In this document: one piece after another, positions 1 through 11,337 of the stretch
Layout: each line of letters begins with the position of its first letter
How positions within the stretch are numbered: position 1 is the first letter of the stretch
From: Protula sp. h YS-2021
Lineage: Eukaryota; Annelida; Polychaeta; Sabellida; Serpulidae
NCBI GenBank assembly: GCA_949752745.1
Contig: OX457027.1
Span: 92,909,725 to 92,973,724, forward strand
Length of the DNA stretch: 64,000 bases
Reading direction: 5' to 3'
Notes under the pieces: generated by a model
What the model saw: the letters and a program-made list of their open reading frames with translations, nothing else
What the model was told of the DNA's origin: nothing
The model's database searches: none
Made by a program: the position numbers and the translations under genes

Positions 1-1440
1 ACCGAATACAGGCTTACAGACATTGGTTCCGATTCGAATGATCTGATTGGTCAAACTGTTATGAAAGTAGGATGTACGACTGGAAGTACAATAGGCGTAG
101 TCAGTAATCAACAACGCGCATTAGTTATCAACAAACAAGTAATGAGAGATATCATTACTGTAGAATCACCAAATGGTACGAGTACACCATTTGCAGAGAG
201 AGGCGACTGTGGGAGCCTCGTAGTTACCATGGACACAGAAAGAAAAGAGGCCTGTGCTCTTGGTATGGTATTTGCTGGAACAAAGACATTTAAGACAGTC
301 CGAGGTAGAGAACAAGTTCCAGGAGGAGCAGCGTACATTGTGAAGTTGGACAACTGTCTGGAAGCTGTGAAGAAAAAATTTGGGCTCGATCTAAATCTAT
401 GTACAGAGGAACCTGAAGAAACAAAACATAGCACAAAAGCCACTGATGAGGAAGACCTGACAAGTGCCATTGGATCTCAGTCAGAAGAACTGCTTGATCT
501 CTCGTGCCAAGCTTTCGTGAATGTCGTTGAAGATGTTGAACTGACAAGCACGTTGGGATCTATATCAGATGAACAACTTGATAACTCGTACCACGCTTAC
601 GTGAAGAGTACTGAAGATACTGAGCTAACAAGCACCTCAGGGTACTCATCTGAAGAATTACTGGATGGCGTATATCACGGAGTCACGCGAGATACTGAAG
701 ACAGATTGGCAACAGTAGAAAGGAGTGGGATTGACAAGAGGCGTTACTGGCAGAATCAAAGCTTTTCTCATCACGACAAATGCAACTGTACTTATTGCAG
801 AAGAAGATCTAAAGTACAGTCATTTGAAAACCCGGGAACAACATCAAAGGAACACGATCATTACGCAAATGATGAAAAATCTAAGCAACAACCTCAACCA
901 AAATATTCCATACAGGACGTAACAACAAATGAATATTCTTTACACCAGCCTGTCAATAAGAGCGTAAAAAGCTACAAATCCAGCTTTCCGAAGTTTTCAA
1001 AGTCTATATCAGAAGGAATACATCTTCAAATTCTACACACATACATAGACAATCAAGATTCTGCAGCAGAGCCCAATCTTGAAACAAATCAACAAGAGTT
1101 TGTCCCGAATGTCTTTTCGAAATCATTTTACATCAAAAACAATTGGCTGAATTGTTCGACAGACCAGACCTTAAGTAATACCAAGCCATTGATAAAAGAC
1201 AACTCCAAATGGATGCCGTTTGAAAGAAAATATGACTCCCTTCCTTTATTCACGTCTTCAAATACATTCAGTACAGAAACATTGTGTACAGTTCGCTCCG
1301 TATCAACTAGCTCGTTCTTCAGCATTTTGAGTGGCCAATTTAAGGGTCTTACTGGAACGCAATCTGCAAAGAACTTGCCTTCACGCCCGCCTCCTAGTGC
1401 CCCTGAGAAAGCAAAGTCAACATTTCAACTAAGCATATGA
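1..1440 (+). CDS. PA-clan (trypsin-fold) protease-like protein, C-terminal part, 5' end outside window
   Basis: Frame 1 is open from the first base, so the gene starts upstream; the ATG at 61 is internal. The first ~110 residues look like the second barrel of a trypsin-fold peptidase: a VMKVGCTTGSTIGVV strand-turn resembles the 'vfKvGrtTG.t.G.V' pattern of such proteins, and RGDCGSLVV (Cys at 208-210) sits where GDSGS holds the catalytic Ser. The nucleophile position is therefore Cys. After it come three degenerate ~27-residue repeats (about residues 131, 157 and 185 counted from the ATG at 61; core ELTSTxGxxSxEqLD), a CNCTYCRRR cysteine cluster, and a long Ser/Asn/Lys-rich tail that is probably disordered. 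The His and Asp of a triad would lie upstream and cannot be checked. It could be a degenerate non-peptidase homologue. The family is uncertain; that the frame is coding is fairly clear from its length and composition. Confidence 0.72.
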   Translation, partial: TEYRLTDIGSDSNDLIGQTVMKVGCTTGSTIGVVSNQQRALVINKQVMRDIITVESPNGTSTPFAERGDCGSLVVTMDTERKEACALGMVFAGTKTFKTVRGREQVPGGAAYIVKLDNCLEAVKKKFGLDLNLCTEEPEETKHSTKATDEEDLTSAIGSQSEELLDLSCQAFVNVVEDVELTSTLGSISDEQLDNSYHAYVKSTEDTELTSTSGYSSEELLDGVYHGVTRDTEDRLATVERSGIDKRRYWQNQSFSHHDKCNCTYCRRRSKVQSFENPGTTSKEHDHYANDEKSKQQPQPKYSIQDVTTNEYSLHQPVNKSVKSYKSSFPKFSKSISEGIHLQILHTYIDNQDSAAEPNLETNQQEFVPNVFSKSFYIKNNWLNCSTDQTLSNTKPLIKDNSKWMPFERKYDSLPLFTSSNTFSTETLCTVRSVSTSSFFSILSGQFKGLTGTQSAKNLPSRPPPSAPEKAKSTFQLSI

Positions 1441-2214
1441 AAAGATTGCAATTCAAAGCTGATAGTACTGTTAGCAGAGGGAGTACCTCATAGATTTACT
1501 TGTTAGTGCAACAACTAAGGAAATAGCTACATCAAAGGACATGAAATTATAGAGCTCGAGGAATAGTCCTCGAGTCAGAATCAAGATTTTGACTGAAGCT
1601 GTAGCATATTTTACGAAATCTGTGCTTACAAAATGTGTGTACAAACAGCCAAATGTTACATAATGTTTGATAATTTTAATTTGAGTATCAGGCGAAAACA
1701 TAGAACCATTAACATTGATGTCAGTTTCTAACGCGCTCCTTTAGAAACAGAAATAAATAGCGAATTGTGTGATGTTTTTATCCTAGGAGATCATGGATTT
1801 GAAGAAAATTTTGTATGTGTATTTGTGTGAGCATGTAATCAGAAAGACTGTTGCCAAAATCCTTAAATCAAAACAATAGTTTGAAGAAAATGTGCCAAAT
1901 GGAAAATGTATCCATTTGTTGTTTTTTTTTCACATAACATATCTTCATAATAATTAAGTTTGTAAGGATTCCTAAGCGATTTTTGGATATTATTATATTC
2001 ACTAAAGTTATAAAAGGACCATTGGTTATCACCGCCGCAAATACGAAAACTAACCAAATCTAAGCCAGATATAGGAGTGTAGTGCCCGGGATATTGGTAC
2101 TTTATTTTGACTTGAACTTTATGCATCACTGTAACGACAATATCAGTGTCGCTATGATAAAACTCTCAAGTTGTTCTTATGTTGTTTTGCAATATATGAA
2201 TGTTAATTAATAAA
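1441..2214 (+). other. Probable 3' UTR of the protease-like gene with AATAAA signal
   Basis: AT-rich non-coding sequence follows the TGA at 1438-1440. An AATAAA hexamer lies at 2209-2214 and an earlier AATAAA occurs near 1752. Either could define the transcript end; this is inferred from the hexamers only. Confidence 0.4.
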
Positions 2215-3816
2215 CAATACTCAAGAAATACTTATGCTTCTTACTTTAGTTAATCTATGCATTTTTATGATGAATATAATTTTAGTTTTGATTTCTGTGT
2301 TTCATGAGTCAGCAATTTCAAGAATTGTTTCTGTCAGCTTATTAGAATAATTGGAACAATTCGGCCACCCCTTGGTGTCCGAAACAAGGACTTGGCAGAA
2401 TGATCCAAGTAATTATAAATTAGAAACCAGTAGAAAATTATGGAACCTGAAGCTGTCATCCGAATTACGGAGTTATCAACATTATACAGATTTCTCCAGA
2501 GGCAGATTTTACTGCAAATTAGAAATAGCCTGAATCATATAAACGCCAGTGCATATGCGCGTCCATGGCTTGTAAGATCTATGTAAGGAACAATTTTGCG
2601 AATTTTGGTGTAAAATTTAAAACAATGAGAAGAAACCTCCAGCATATTATAGGTACATAATCCTAAAAAAGCCTTAAGCACCAAAATCTGAAATACAGAT
2701 GGAGTAGTGTAATAACAGAAGGAGGCAACCAGAACCGGAGAGCAACCAATAAACAGTTGTTTTATCGCCTTGTTGTTCCATGTCTGAGTTTTGCATTTCT
2801 GTTGCATATTTGGTTTTGAACTGAATGAGGACATTTTATGCTAGTAAAGAAAAATGAAATTGCAATCCTCTAAAGTTGCTGTTTTAATTGTCATGCTACA
2901 CAATAAAATATTATCTTAACTATTCTATGTGTCAAATACGAGAGACTTAAAATTGAATAAAATCAGTGTTGCAGGAAAACTCTAATTTTAGGGAAAGTAT
3001 ACTTTACCTGCATTTTATCACGCATAATATTACAGATTCCCTGAAATGAGTTCTTATAATTAAAGCATGAGACGATTGGTTAGCATGCAATCAATCTTAA
3101 AGGGCGGTTTTTTCCTTGTAATTGCAACTTCTTAGGGAGCGCTTATTTCTTGCAAATACAACATGACACGATTGATTTGACCTTTTAAAATTATTCAAAT
3201 TCTTTCCAAATACAAGTGAGCTTAAAATGTGATCATTTCCTTGTAGCTAAAACTTCTTAAGTAATAAAGCGACTGCAAGCTATAGAGTAATGACGATGAG
3301 ATTCTAAATCTAATCCTTTCTTTGGTCCTTCATCCAGAAACGAACCTTTCACTGGCATCAAAGCCATGTCTCATGTGAGTGACTTGAAAATTACCATCGA
3401 GCATAAAACCAAATTGCTTACGAGAATACTGACATAGATAACAGAGAAAACCGCTATACAACTTCGACAATTTTCTTACGCTAATAAAGACCATGAAAAA
3501 AATTTTATTGTTAATCAAGCATGAATACAAATTTTTAAGGGAAATTCTAGAGGCCAAAAATGCATATTCAAACAATGATGGGCAGACATCTCTCCTTAGT
3601 AAACACGAAGTGCTTGTCTGTGATGATGTTCTGATAATTAAATAAATTAAGGAAACAAAAAAAAAACCTTAATTCTTCGTTTCTTTGGAACACAAACAAT
3701 AAAAAAAAACTCATATCGCCACTGGCCGAGGGAGCAGAGAAAATAATGATAAACAAAATGAAATTCGAAAAAAAACTTAAATATTACCGATGATGCAATT
3801 TCTATTTTCAAATTAG
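2215..3816. other. Intergenic, no gene seen
   Basis: AT-rich sequence with short chance frames only. No repeat structure, splice-consistent exon or RNA gene was recognised. It ends in a pyrimidine-rich stretch and AG (3815-3816) just before the 42-bp minisatellite. Confidence 0.5.
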
Positions 3817-4635
3817 TGCTCAGGTTTCGACAGTGACTCCGGTAGCGGTTACGAAAGTTCCGGCAGTGGCTACGATGACGCCGATAGCGGTTGCGAACGT
3901 TCTGACAGTGGCTTTGATAACGCAGGCAGCGGTAGCGAACGTTCCGGCAGCGGTTACAAACGTTCCGGCAGTGGCTACGATGACGCCGGTAGCAGTTGCG
4001 AGCATTCGGGCAGTGGCGACGATGCATCCGGCAGCGGTTGCGAACGTTCCGGCAGTGGCTACGATGTTGCCGGTAGCAGTTGCGAACGTTCCGGCAGTAT
4101 CTACGATAACTCCGGCAGCGGTTGCGAACGTTCCGGCTGTGGCTACGAAACAGCCGTCAGCGGTTGCGAGCGTTCCGGTAGTGGCTACGATAACTCCATC
4201 AGCGGTTGCGAACGTTCCGGTAGTGGCTACGATGACGCCTGTAGCAATTGCGAACGTTCTGGCAGTGCCTACGATGAGGCCGGCAGCAGTTGCGACCATT
4301 AAAGCAGTGGCCTTGATGACGCCGGCAGGGATTGCGAACGTATCGGCAGTGGCTACGATGCATCCGACAGCGGTTGCGAACGTTCCAGTAGGGGCTACGA
4401 TGACGCCGGCAGGGATTGCGAACGTTCCGGCAGTGGCAAGGATGACGTAGGCAGCAGTAGCGAACGTTCCGGCAGTGGCTACGATGCATCCGGCAGCGGT
4501 TACCAACGTTCCGACAGGTGCTGAGATGACGCCGGCAGCGATTGCGAGCTTTCTGGCAGTGGCTACGATGACTCGGGCATCTGTTGCAAACATTCCGGTA
4601 GTAGTGACGATGGCTCCGGCTGTGGTGACATGCCG
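3817..4635. repeat. 42-bp minisatellite with open, Ser/Gly/Asp/Cys-rich frame on the + strand
   Basis: About 19 copies of a 42-bp unit, core GCGAACGTTCCGGCAGTGGC. Because 42 is a multiple of three, several frames stay open on both strands. The frame starting at 3817 directly after TTTTCAAATTAG (a plausible splice acceptor, with an in-frame TAG just upstream at 3814-3816) reads a 14-residue unit of type SGSGYDDAGSGCER for 161 codons. It is stopped by TAA at 4300-4302 and again, after further units, by TGA at 4522-4524. It is either a degenerate exon of a repetitive secreted protein or a non-coding minisatellite; the two stops favour non-coding or pseudogene status. Confidence 0.75.
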
Positions 4636-4640
4636 ATATC

Positions 4641-5450
4641 TCCAGTGTTGGACAGACAATGTCAAATTTCAGCAAAGATGAAGAATGCTGCGGCAGCGCA
4701 AATGGATTAATCCGATCACATGGTCAAGTGCATTGGTGTTATTGACCCCTGATGAATTTGGAGATAATGTTATTGTCTCAATACCCTTCGAAGATCGGAG
4801 CCGAATATTATGGGCATTATACGAAATCAGGATGAAAGTAATTCGTAGTTTTTGGCGGTTGTTAGTTGCGTTCTAAAAGAAAACTTTCTAGAAATCAATT
4901 CGAAAGACATATCCTTGAACAGAAGGATCTATAATATTTAAAGCTTACTTTGGTACAATGAAATTTTGAACTGATATCAGATCATTTCATATGTCAGATA
5001 TTAAATAATTATAATTCAACTAAACTGAAGGATATCTGAGAATAAAAGTTACATGTGCAGAAAAGTGCTTAATTAATATTTACTTAGTGTGTAGCTTCCC
5101 CATCACTTCAAAATTTAGAAAAAGTATACTTTCACTGAAAAACAATAGGGAAATTATACTTTCCCCTACAGAACCGAGTCCAGTATTCTCAGAAACCATC
5201 TATACATATATTTCCTCGATTGATTTTATTGTTTATGTGTTTGCTGTGCGTTTTAATCTGTTCATTTATTGTTTATTAAATGGATCATTTATTTATTCAC
5301 TATTTTATTATCTTGGATTAGGCTTGTATGGTGGTTTGCATTTGAATACTAATAATTCCTTTCCAGAATATAAATCATTGTCTTTTTCTATTATTATTGG
5401 CTTTTTCTATTATTATTACTCGATTTCCAAAACATAACACTAAGGTTGGT
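4641..5450. other. Intergenic, nothing recognised
   Basis: AT-rich unique-looking sequence; the 116-codon open frame at 5087-5437 has no recognisable domain and looks like a chance frame in T-rich DNA. Confidence 0.45.
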
Positions 5451-5451
5451 C

Positions 5452-5480
5452 ATACTACTACTACTTCTACTACTACTACA

Positions 5481-5511
<31 letters not shown>

Positions 5512-5680
5512 ATAATAATAATAATAATAATTATTATTATTATTATTGTTATTAGTACTATTATTATAATGACAAACAATAACAGTGATAACAGTAGTTA
5601 TAATAATAACAATAAAAATGATAATAATGACAAAAATGATAATAATAATAAGAATAAGAATAATATTAATACCCTGATAT
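5452..5680. repeat. Trinucleotide microsatellites (ACT)n, (AAT)n, (ATT)n
   Basis: A run of CTA/ACT triplets to about 5510 passes into AAT and then ATT triplets, so the central part is a near-perfect AAT/ATT inverted repeat. A degenerate AAT-rich stretch follows to 5680. Confidence 0.9.
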
Positions 5681-5867
5681 AAGAGATAATGTCACGATGA
5701 GATAAATAATTTGGAATAAACTCATCCAGAAAGTCTAAGCTGCTTACAACTCAGTTTTGAAAACAAAGTCGATCTTTCCACCAAATTGTATCCTTATTAC
5801 CTTGCTTTAGCAGTACCCGCGTGGGCATGTAACAAGCGCAAAAACACGGGCAAAACAATAGGCTTAA

Positions 5868-7466
5868 TGACGTCATATTAGCGAAACAAAGAAACGCTAT
5901 TATGGTGATTTATACAGTCGAAGAAAGGCCATCAAATTTGTTGTTTGGGTAAAAGTGGATATTAGCTTGCAAAACCTAGTAAAACTGTGCAAATAAAGAA
6001 CACTATATGTTTTTCACTTGTTCGCCTTAGTCTGGATATCACATCAGTCTAGACGTGTTGAACAATTACTGAAATGTTCAACTGAGCCAACAAGTGCAAC
6101 CTGGTGAAAAATCTCCTAACCTGAATTGAAACCTAAAGTATAAACACTGAACAATATTTCTTTATTTTCTTCAAACCAAAAAAACAAAAAAAAAACAAAA
6201 AACAAAACAAAACAAAACAAAAATCAGTATTTTTTGCAGAAGCCAAAAGAAACAACTGAATTGGAAGGTTTTTATGAGGTCGATCTCTGTTATCTAACAT
6301 TGTTTTAAAGGTACGCTTTATTACAATCATTGCAATTTCCTATATTTTTAATATTGAATAAATCTTTTGTTTTGTATCATTGTGGATATTTAATCACTTA
6401 ACCAATCAAGTGTTCAAATTGTAACAAGTATTCACATTATTACAAGTATTCACATTATTACAAGTAGTCACATTATTACAAGTATTCACATTACTTTACG
6501 TATTCATATTATTAAAAGTATTCACATTAACACAAGTATTCACATTATTACTAATACTCACATTACTATAATTATTCACATATTACAATAAAAATGTTAC
6601 AATTGTACGTAAACATAACACAGTGGTTTGCTGATTTTTCAGCGTTTAGCAATACACAACAACTAATTACGCATATTCTATGTTGTGATGACAAACTGAA
6701 ATCATGCTTAGGCGGTCATTTAAATCCAAAACAAGGGGCGTTTTAAAATATCCTTTATCTAGTTATGTATTCTGTTACGTAGCTTAGGAACGTACTGACT
6801 TTATATACATCTGTAAATTTGCTTGTGTATTTTAAATACTGATTTTCAAATTTTGAAAATGTATTTAAATAATATCTTCTTTAATTTGATTCGCTGTAAT
6901 GGAATCTCTTTTTCAGTGATTAATTTACTAAAACTGGCCATGACGAGATTAAGATATCCGAGTAAAGTTGAAGAGTGAATGGATATGTACTATGAATTTT
7001 CGACCCTTGACGTCATTAATATATCACAGAAACGGTTGAGAGTACGCAGATGGTACTAAATAATCATAACGCGATTATGCTGATAGGGTCATGCTAGAGA
7101 CTGTTGTAATGCTAACAACATCCAACATCACACTGGCGTCATTCACATACAACCGTCATGTCTCAGAATGTCGAAATATTGAGTAGATACCCATGACGTC
7201 ATTGAGATGCATCATATTCGAGTTCAGCGTGTTTCATTGCATTACAGTGATACCGAAATTTGCACTCAAAACTACTAATTAGTACATTTGTGCAGTGGTG
7301 TCGAATGTTTTCAGCAATGCGCTACTACAGATTTGAGTATAATCATGTGTTACCCACATGGTTCTTATCTTATTCATCCATACACTTTATCTATATTGTG
7401 CTTACACTTTAATAACGCAGGTGCGATGTCACGTGTTTCTGTGTAAGCGAGATAGATGTGACGTCA
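5868..7466. promoter_or_regulatory. Four TGACGTCA (CRE-type) octamers in otherwise geneless DNA
   Basis: Perfect TGACGTCA palindromes at 5868, 7008, 7194 and 7459. The octamer is the known binding site of CREB/ATF bZIP factors; use here is inference. The interval otherwise holds an A-rich CAAAA stretch (6177-6222) and the 18-bp repeat, with no gene seen. Confidence 0.4.
6422..6582. repeat. 18-bp tandem repeat, about 9 degenerate copies
   Basis: Unit TATTCACATTATTACAAG is repeated head to tail with increasing decay towards the 3' end. Confidence 0.85.
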
Positions 7467-7766
7467 TTCTATTTTAAGCTGAAATAACATCTAGTCTAAA
7501 TTGTTTTTGAAACATGATTTACATTGAATTACAATTTCGAAAATTTTATTTGAAAATTATGTAAATTCAATTCAATTGGTTTTACAGCCTTGCCAAAAGA
7601 TTGATGTTTTAACTTTGTGACTATTGCCGTAAGTAGGAGCGAATATTTTCAACACGCATCCCGTTCTTGTCAATGTGATTACATGCTGGATAACATTGTA
7701 GTATAATGCATTTCCTTTGATAGATGCCAAATCTAAACACCTATTATAGTAAATGCTATTTTCATC

Positions 7767-7782
7767 TCTCTCTCTCCTCCCT

Positions 7783-7854
<72 letters not shown>

Positions 7855-7868
7855 TCTCTCTCTCTCTC
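7767..7868. repeat. (TC)n microsatellite
   Basis: About 100 bp of almost pure TC with short TATC interruptions, followed by a C tract. Confidence 0.95.
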
Positions 7869-9839
7869 ACCAGAACCCACCTCCCCCCCCCCTGAGATCG
7901 GAATACCCCGCAAACTTTGACCGTTAAAATGTCACTTTGAACCCCGCTAAGAAGACCGGATATAGAACAAACAAAGCCCATATGTGCTACATAAGCAACA
8001 GTCGGTGATTCCTAAGCAGGGGGTATCGTAACTGCTTTCCTTAAGGCTCGATGCTTGCAATTGAAGATGGGATTAGAATTTGTTACGTGCAGAAAAGACC
8101 TGCTTGAATCGCTCGGAACTGAATTGCAATGTGGGACTTTAATGCAGAATTAGTGCAGCTCCTGTTATAATTAGCACTTAGCATTTTAATTGTCCTTTGA
8201 GCCCTGAAATCAACTAGATAATTTCTCTGTATTCCACTTTGGTGCTTTATTCACTAAAAGCTTCAGTTCATCCCTTTATTTGTATATACGTTGCAAAGAG
8301 TTGATAATTAAAAATAAAATCGTAATCATGGAGAGAACGTAAAAAATCTGTAACTACAGAAAAAAAGATACTGAAGAATTAGGAAGAAATCAGTGAATTA
8401 ATCAGATAAAATCAGAGATAATTAAGAACTAGAACCTCGTTTAGCTAGCGAAATGTTAAACACTTGACAAAAATTAAAACGCAAAAATACTTTCTTCAAT
8501 GAGTTATTTTTTTGAATAATATGTCGCAAACAGCACAGCTTGAATACATCTTATTAGCCGAGCAGTGTTTGGTTTTTCTTGACTTAAGGTTATATCGACT
8601 AATCAGGCATACGCCGTGTTATCTATTTACGCAGTGAGAGCTTGCACAAAGCTGAGCAACTATGTGTTCTGTGCTGTGCATTAAATGCTACGCATTTACT
8701 TGCACAAAATACACTTTTCTCAAGGCGTTTGAAACAAACAAAATCGAAGGCGAAAATAAAAAGTGTCATACACACATTTACATCAAGTTCTACCTAAGTC
8801 CCAAGTTTCGTGGCCCTAGGGTCCGTAGTGTCATTGAAGGAGATGACACCTGAACTCCGATCACCGTCAAGAAAAAAAAAAGATACCAACGGCTGCTTGC
8901 TCAAAGTCATAAAGTCCTTGCAAGCTAAAAGCTTGTCAATTGTTGTAAATGTTTGTGAGTAAGGTTGTTTGCAATATATTGAGATCTTTAGCAGATGTGG
9001 TAGTAGTGGTAGCATTAGTAGTAGTGGTAGCAATGGTAGTAGTGGTAGTAGTGGGATTCATATATGTTTTATTGTAATACAACTGGTTAAAAAGAGATAA
9101 AAATGAAACAATGTGTTTTTCATCGACTATCACATGGATACGTAATTATACATAATTAGGCAGTCATAATTAGGCAGTCGAATCCTGTATATAGGACCAC
9201 CCGAGAAATCGTTTTCACTCAGCCAGGATCCTGGTATATATATATATATTCTCCGGAGTTTATTGTTCCTGCTCTAATTTGTTTCGAAATTATCTGCATT
9301 TTCTATACAAAAGGCATAATTTTGCTACTTAAACACATAAGTTCAAAGGTTAGCATCAATGTTCCACTCATGACGGAAGCAGGTTATTGTCGTCATTGAC
9401 CCTCTGTATAAAGTATGAATCGCCTGTTTTGGTGTGAATTTTTTGCTTACACGCAAAAAGTTGAAGGTCTTTTTTGTACAGCTCCAAATATTCAGTAAAA
9501 CTTAAAAATAAAATTTAACATTTCTTAAATGTGTCTAGTTTTGAAAAAAGCTATCACCTCCTAATTTTGCTGGCAACTGGTTAAATTAAATTTTTGGGGA
9601 TGAAAAAAAGCACTGATGTTTCTCTGCGGTGCCCAAATCACATCCTAAATCGACCCCGGGAAAAAGGATTAGATTAAAATTTTGTTGTTCCCATAGAAGT
9701 TTGTAGTTTTTTTTGGAAGTTTTCTTCCTTTTTTCTTCCTTTTTTCTTCTATTTCTATCCATTGGGCGGTTTACGGAGAACTCCTAGTGCAACATTTAAC
9801 AGATGATGCACACGTGTACAGAGCGACGAGATGACGGAG
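7869..9839. other. Intergenic, no gene seen
   Basis: Short frames only. It contains a small GTAGTAGTGGTAG-type trinucleotide patch near 8998-9050 and a short (TA)n at 9235-9250. No domain or RNA gene was recognised. Confidence 0.5.
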
Positions 9840-11143
9840 AATCCGCAAAAATGTTTTGGCCTCAGTGGTCAAGTTCAAGGTCAAATTGAGGTCAACATAT
9901 TTTTTCACAAAATGATTTCCAGAAAACTCTTCCTAGCATTTGAATCAGCGGAGCTTCATATTCAGTACACTTATAGACAATCATCAGGTCTAGGTGAATT
10001 CGCAAATAATTTTGACCTTGATTTAAAGGTCAACGTCAAATTCAGATCAAAATATTTTTCAAAACGCCTATTAATCACGAAATATGGCCATAAAAGTGCT
10101 CAAATCCCAGACTGAATATATAACAAATACTGAACTTTGACCTTGAGAATCAAGGTCAATGCTCACTTGACCTTGTGTACCATTTATGGCAGGAAGACCT
10201 AACTCGAAAACGGTTAGAGATAGATCGATTTTGAGCTCATTTTCGACCCTTTGGGTCTCAGTAACGCTGCATAGGAGGTTCCTTGATGACCTTGACCTTC
10301 TCGGTCACGAGCATAGTCAAAAACCCGGAAGTTGAATATGTTCTCTTAAACGGTTAGAGGCGGTGCTATAGAACAGCTGACCTCTGATGAGATCTATGTG
10401 TTATGTATGGACACGGAGTGGACCGATATTTTAAAAATTTCAAAATATCCGTCCAGTCCTTGTCTATATATAGCACACTATACATACTCTATACATACTC
10501 CGTTACTTTCATGAATAGCTTGAGTACATACTTAATGCACAAACCGATCTATTGTAATATGCACTTTACAAACAGTAAACCCGAAAACCCGAAGCTTCGG
10601 GTGCGGATTTGGGAGGATCGAGCGGGTCCGGATGAGCGGGTCCCGATTGCGAACCCTATTTAAAAATATAGTGCCCTCTTAATTGATAATATTTTTAAAA
10701 ATTAATATATTAATGATGGATAAAAGTGTTTTCACTTTTTATAAGTACTATTTTCCGCGGAATCCCCAGTGGATCTGTGGAGTGAAAAGGTGTTATACAC
10801 CACAGTCTGAACTGCCAAAGAGGTTGGCTGTTGAACAACAACGGGTCAGAGACAGGGCGAGTTTGGTCTTATTTTCGACCCTTTGGGCCTAAACAATGTT
10901 ACATAAGAGATAATTCGGTGATTTTGACCTTTTTGCACGGTCAAGGCCAAAACCTGAAGTTGACTATTATCTCGAAAATGGCTAGAGATTGAGCGATTTT
11001 GGGTCCATTTTTAACCCGTTGGCCCCAGACAACAAAGAAGGTTACTGCGTAACCTTGAGCTTCTTGGTCATTATTAAATACAAATATTTTCTTTAGTGGT
11101 TTCTGCATGTGGGTCATTCCGCTGTCTAACGGAATCTGTCTAC
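9840..11143 (+). mobile_element. Helitron-like non-autonomous element, copy 1 (5' limit approximate)
   Basis: Shares with two other loci (18618-20615 and 30400-30994) a degenerate body of alternating 'AAGGTCAA', 'GACCTTGACCTT', 'CGGTTAGAGA' and 'TTTTCGACCCTTTGGG' blocks, and the same 3' end: GGGTCATTCCGCT, an inverted CGGAA, then CTA. In this copy the hairpin is imperfect and the terminal CTAG has become CTAC (11140-11143). It is interrupted at 10361-10843 by a TIR element. No Rep/helicase coding is present. Confidence 0.6.
10361..10843 (+). mobile_element. TIR element, 'CAGCTGACCTC' family, copy 1, nested in Helitron copy 1
   Basis: The left end reads about GTGCTATAGAACAGCTGACC and the right end GGTTGGCTGTTGAACAAC, which are inverted versions of each other (AACAGCTGACCTC against AACAGCCAACCTC). 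It interrupts the Helitron body between GGTTAGAG and GGTCAGAG, a possible 8-bp target duplication with one mismatch. It carries the 'CGCGGAATCCCCAGTGG' block shared with copies near 25.1, 38.0 and 45.6 kb. Confidence 0.6.
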
Positions 11144-11267
11144 ATTTTTTATATATATTTTTTACTAACATGAAATACATCGAATGTCGTACATGTTTTG
11201 CAAAAAGAAATATAAATCAAGTTTCTGAAAAATAAGCAAACTATTTAAGTATTAAAGAGTTTGATGA

Positions 11268-11269
<2 letters not shown>

Positions 11270-11334
<65 letters not shown>
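11270..11334. repeat. (GAT)n microsatellite
   Basis: A GATGAT run of about 65 bp with a few more triplets to 11370. Confidence 0.95.

Positions 11335-11337
<3 letters not shown>

Noticed and set aside
108..470. 120-codon minus-strand ORF under the protease-like gene
   Set aside because: Antisense shadow of the + strand frame; no domain seen.
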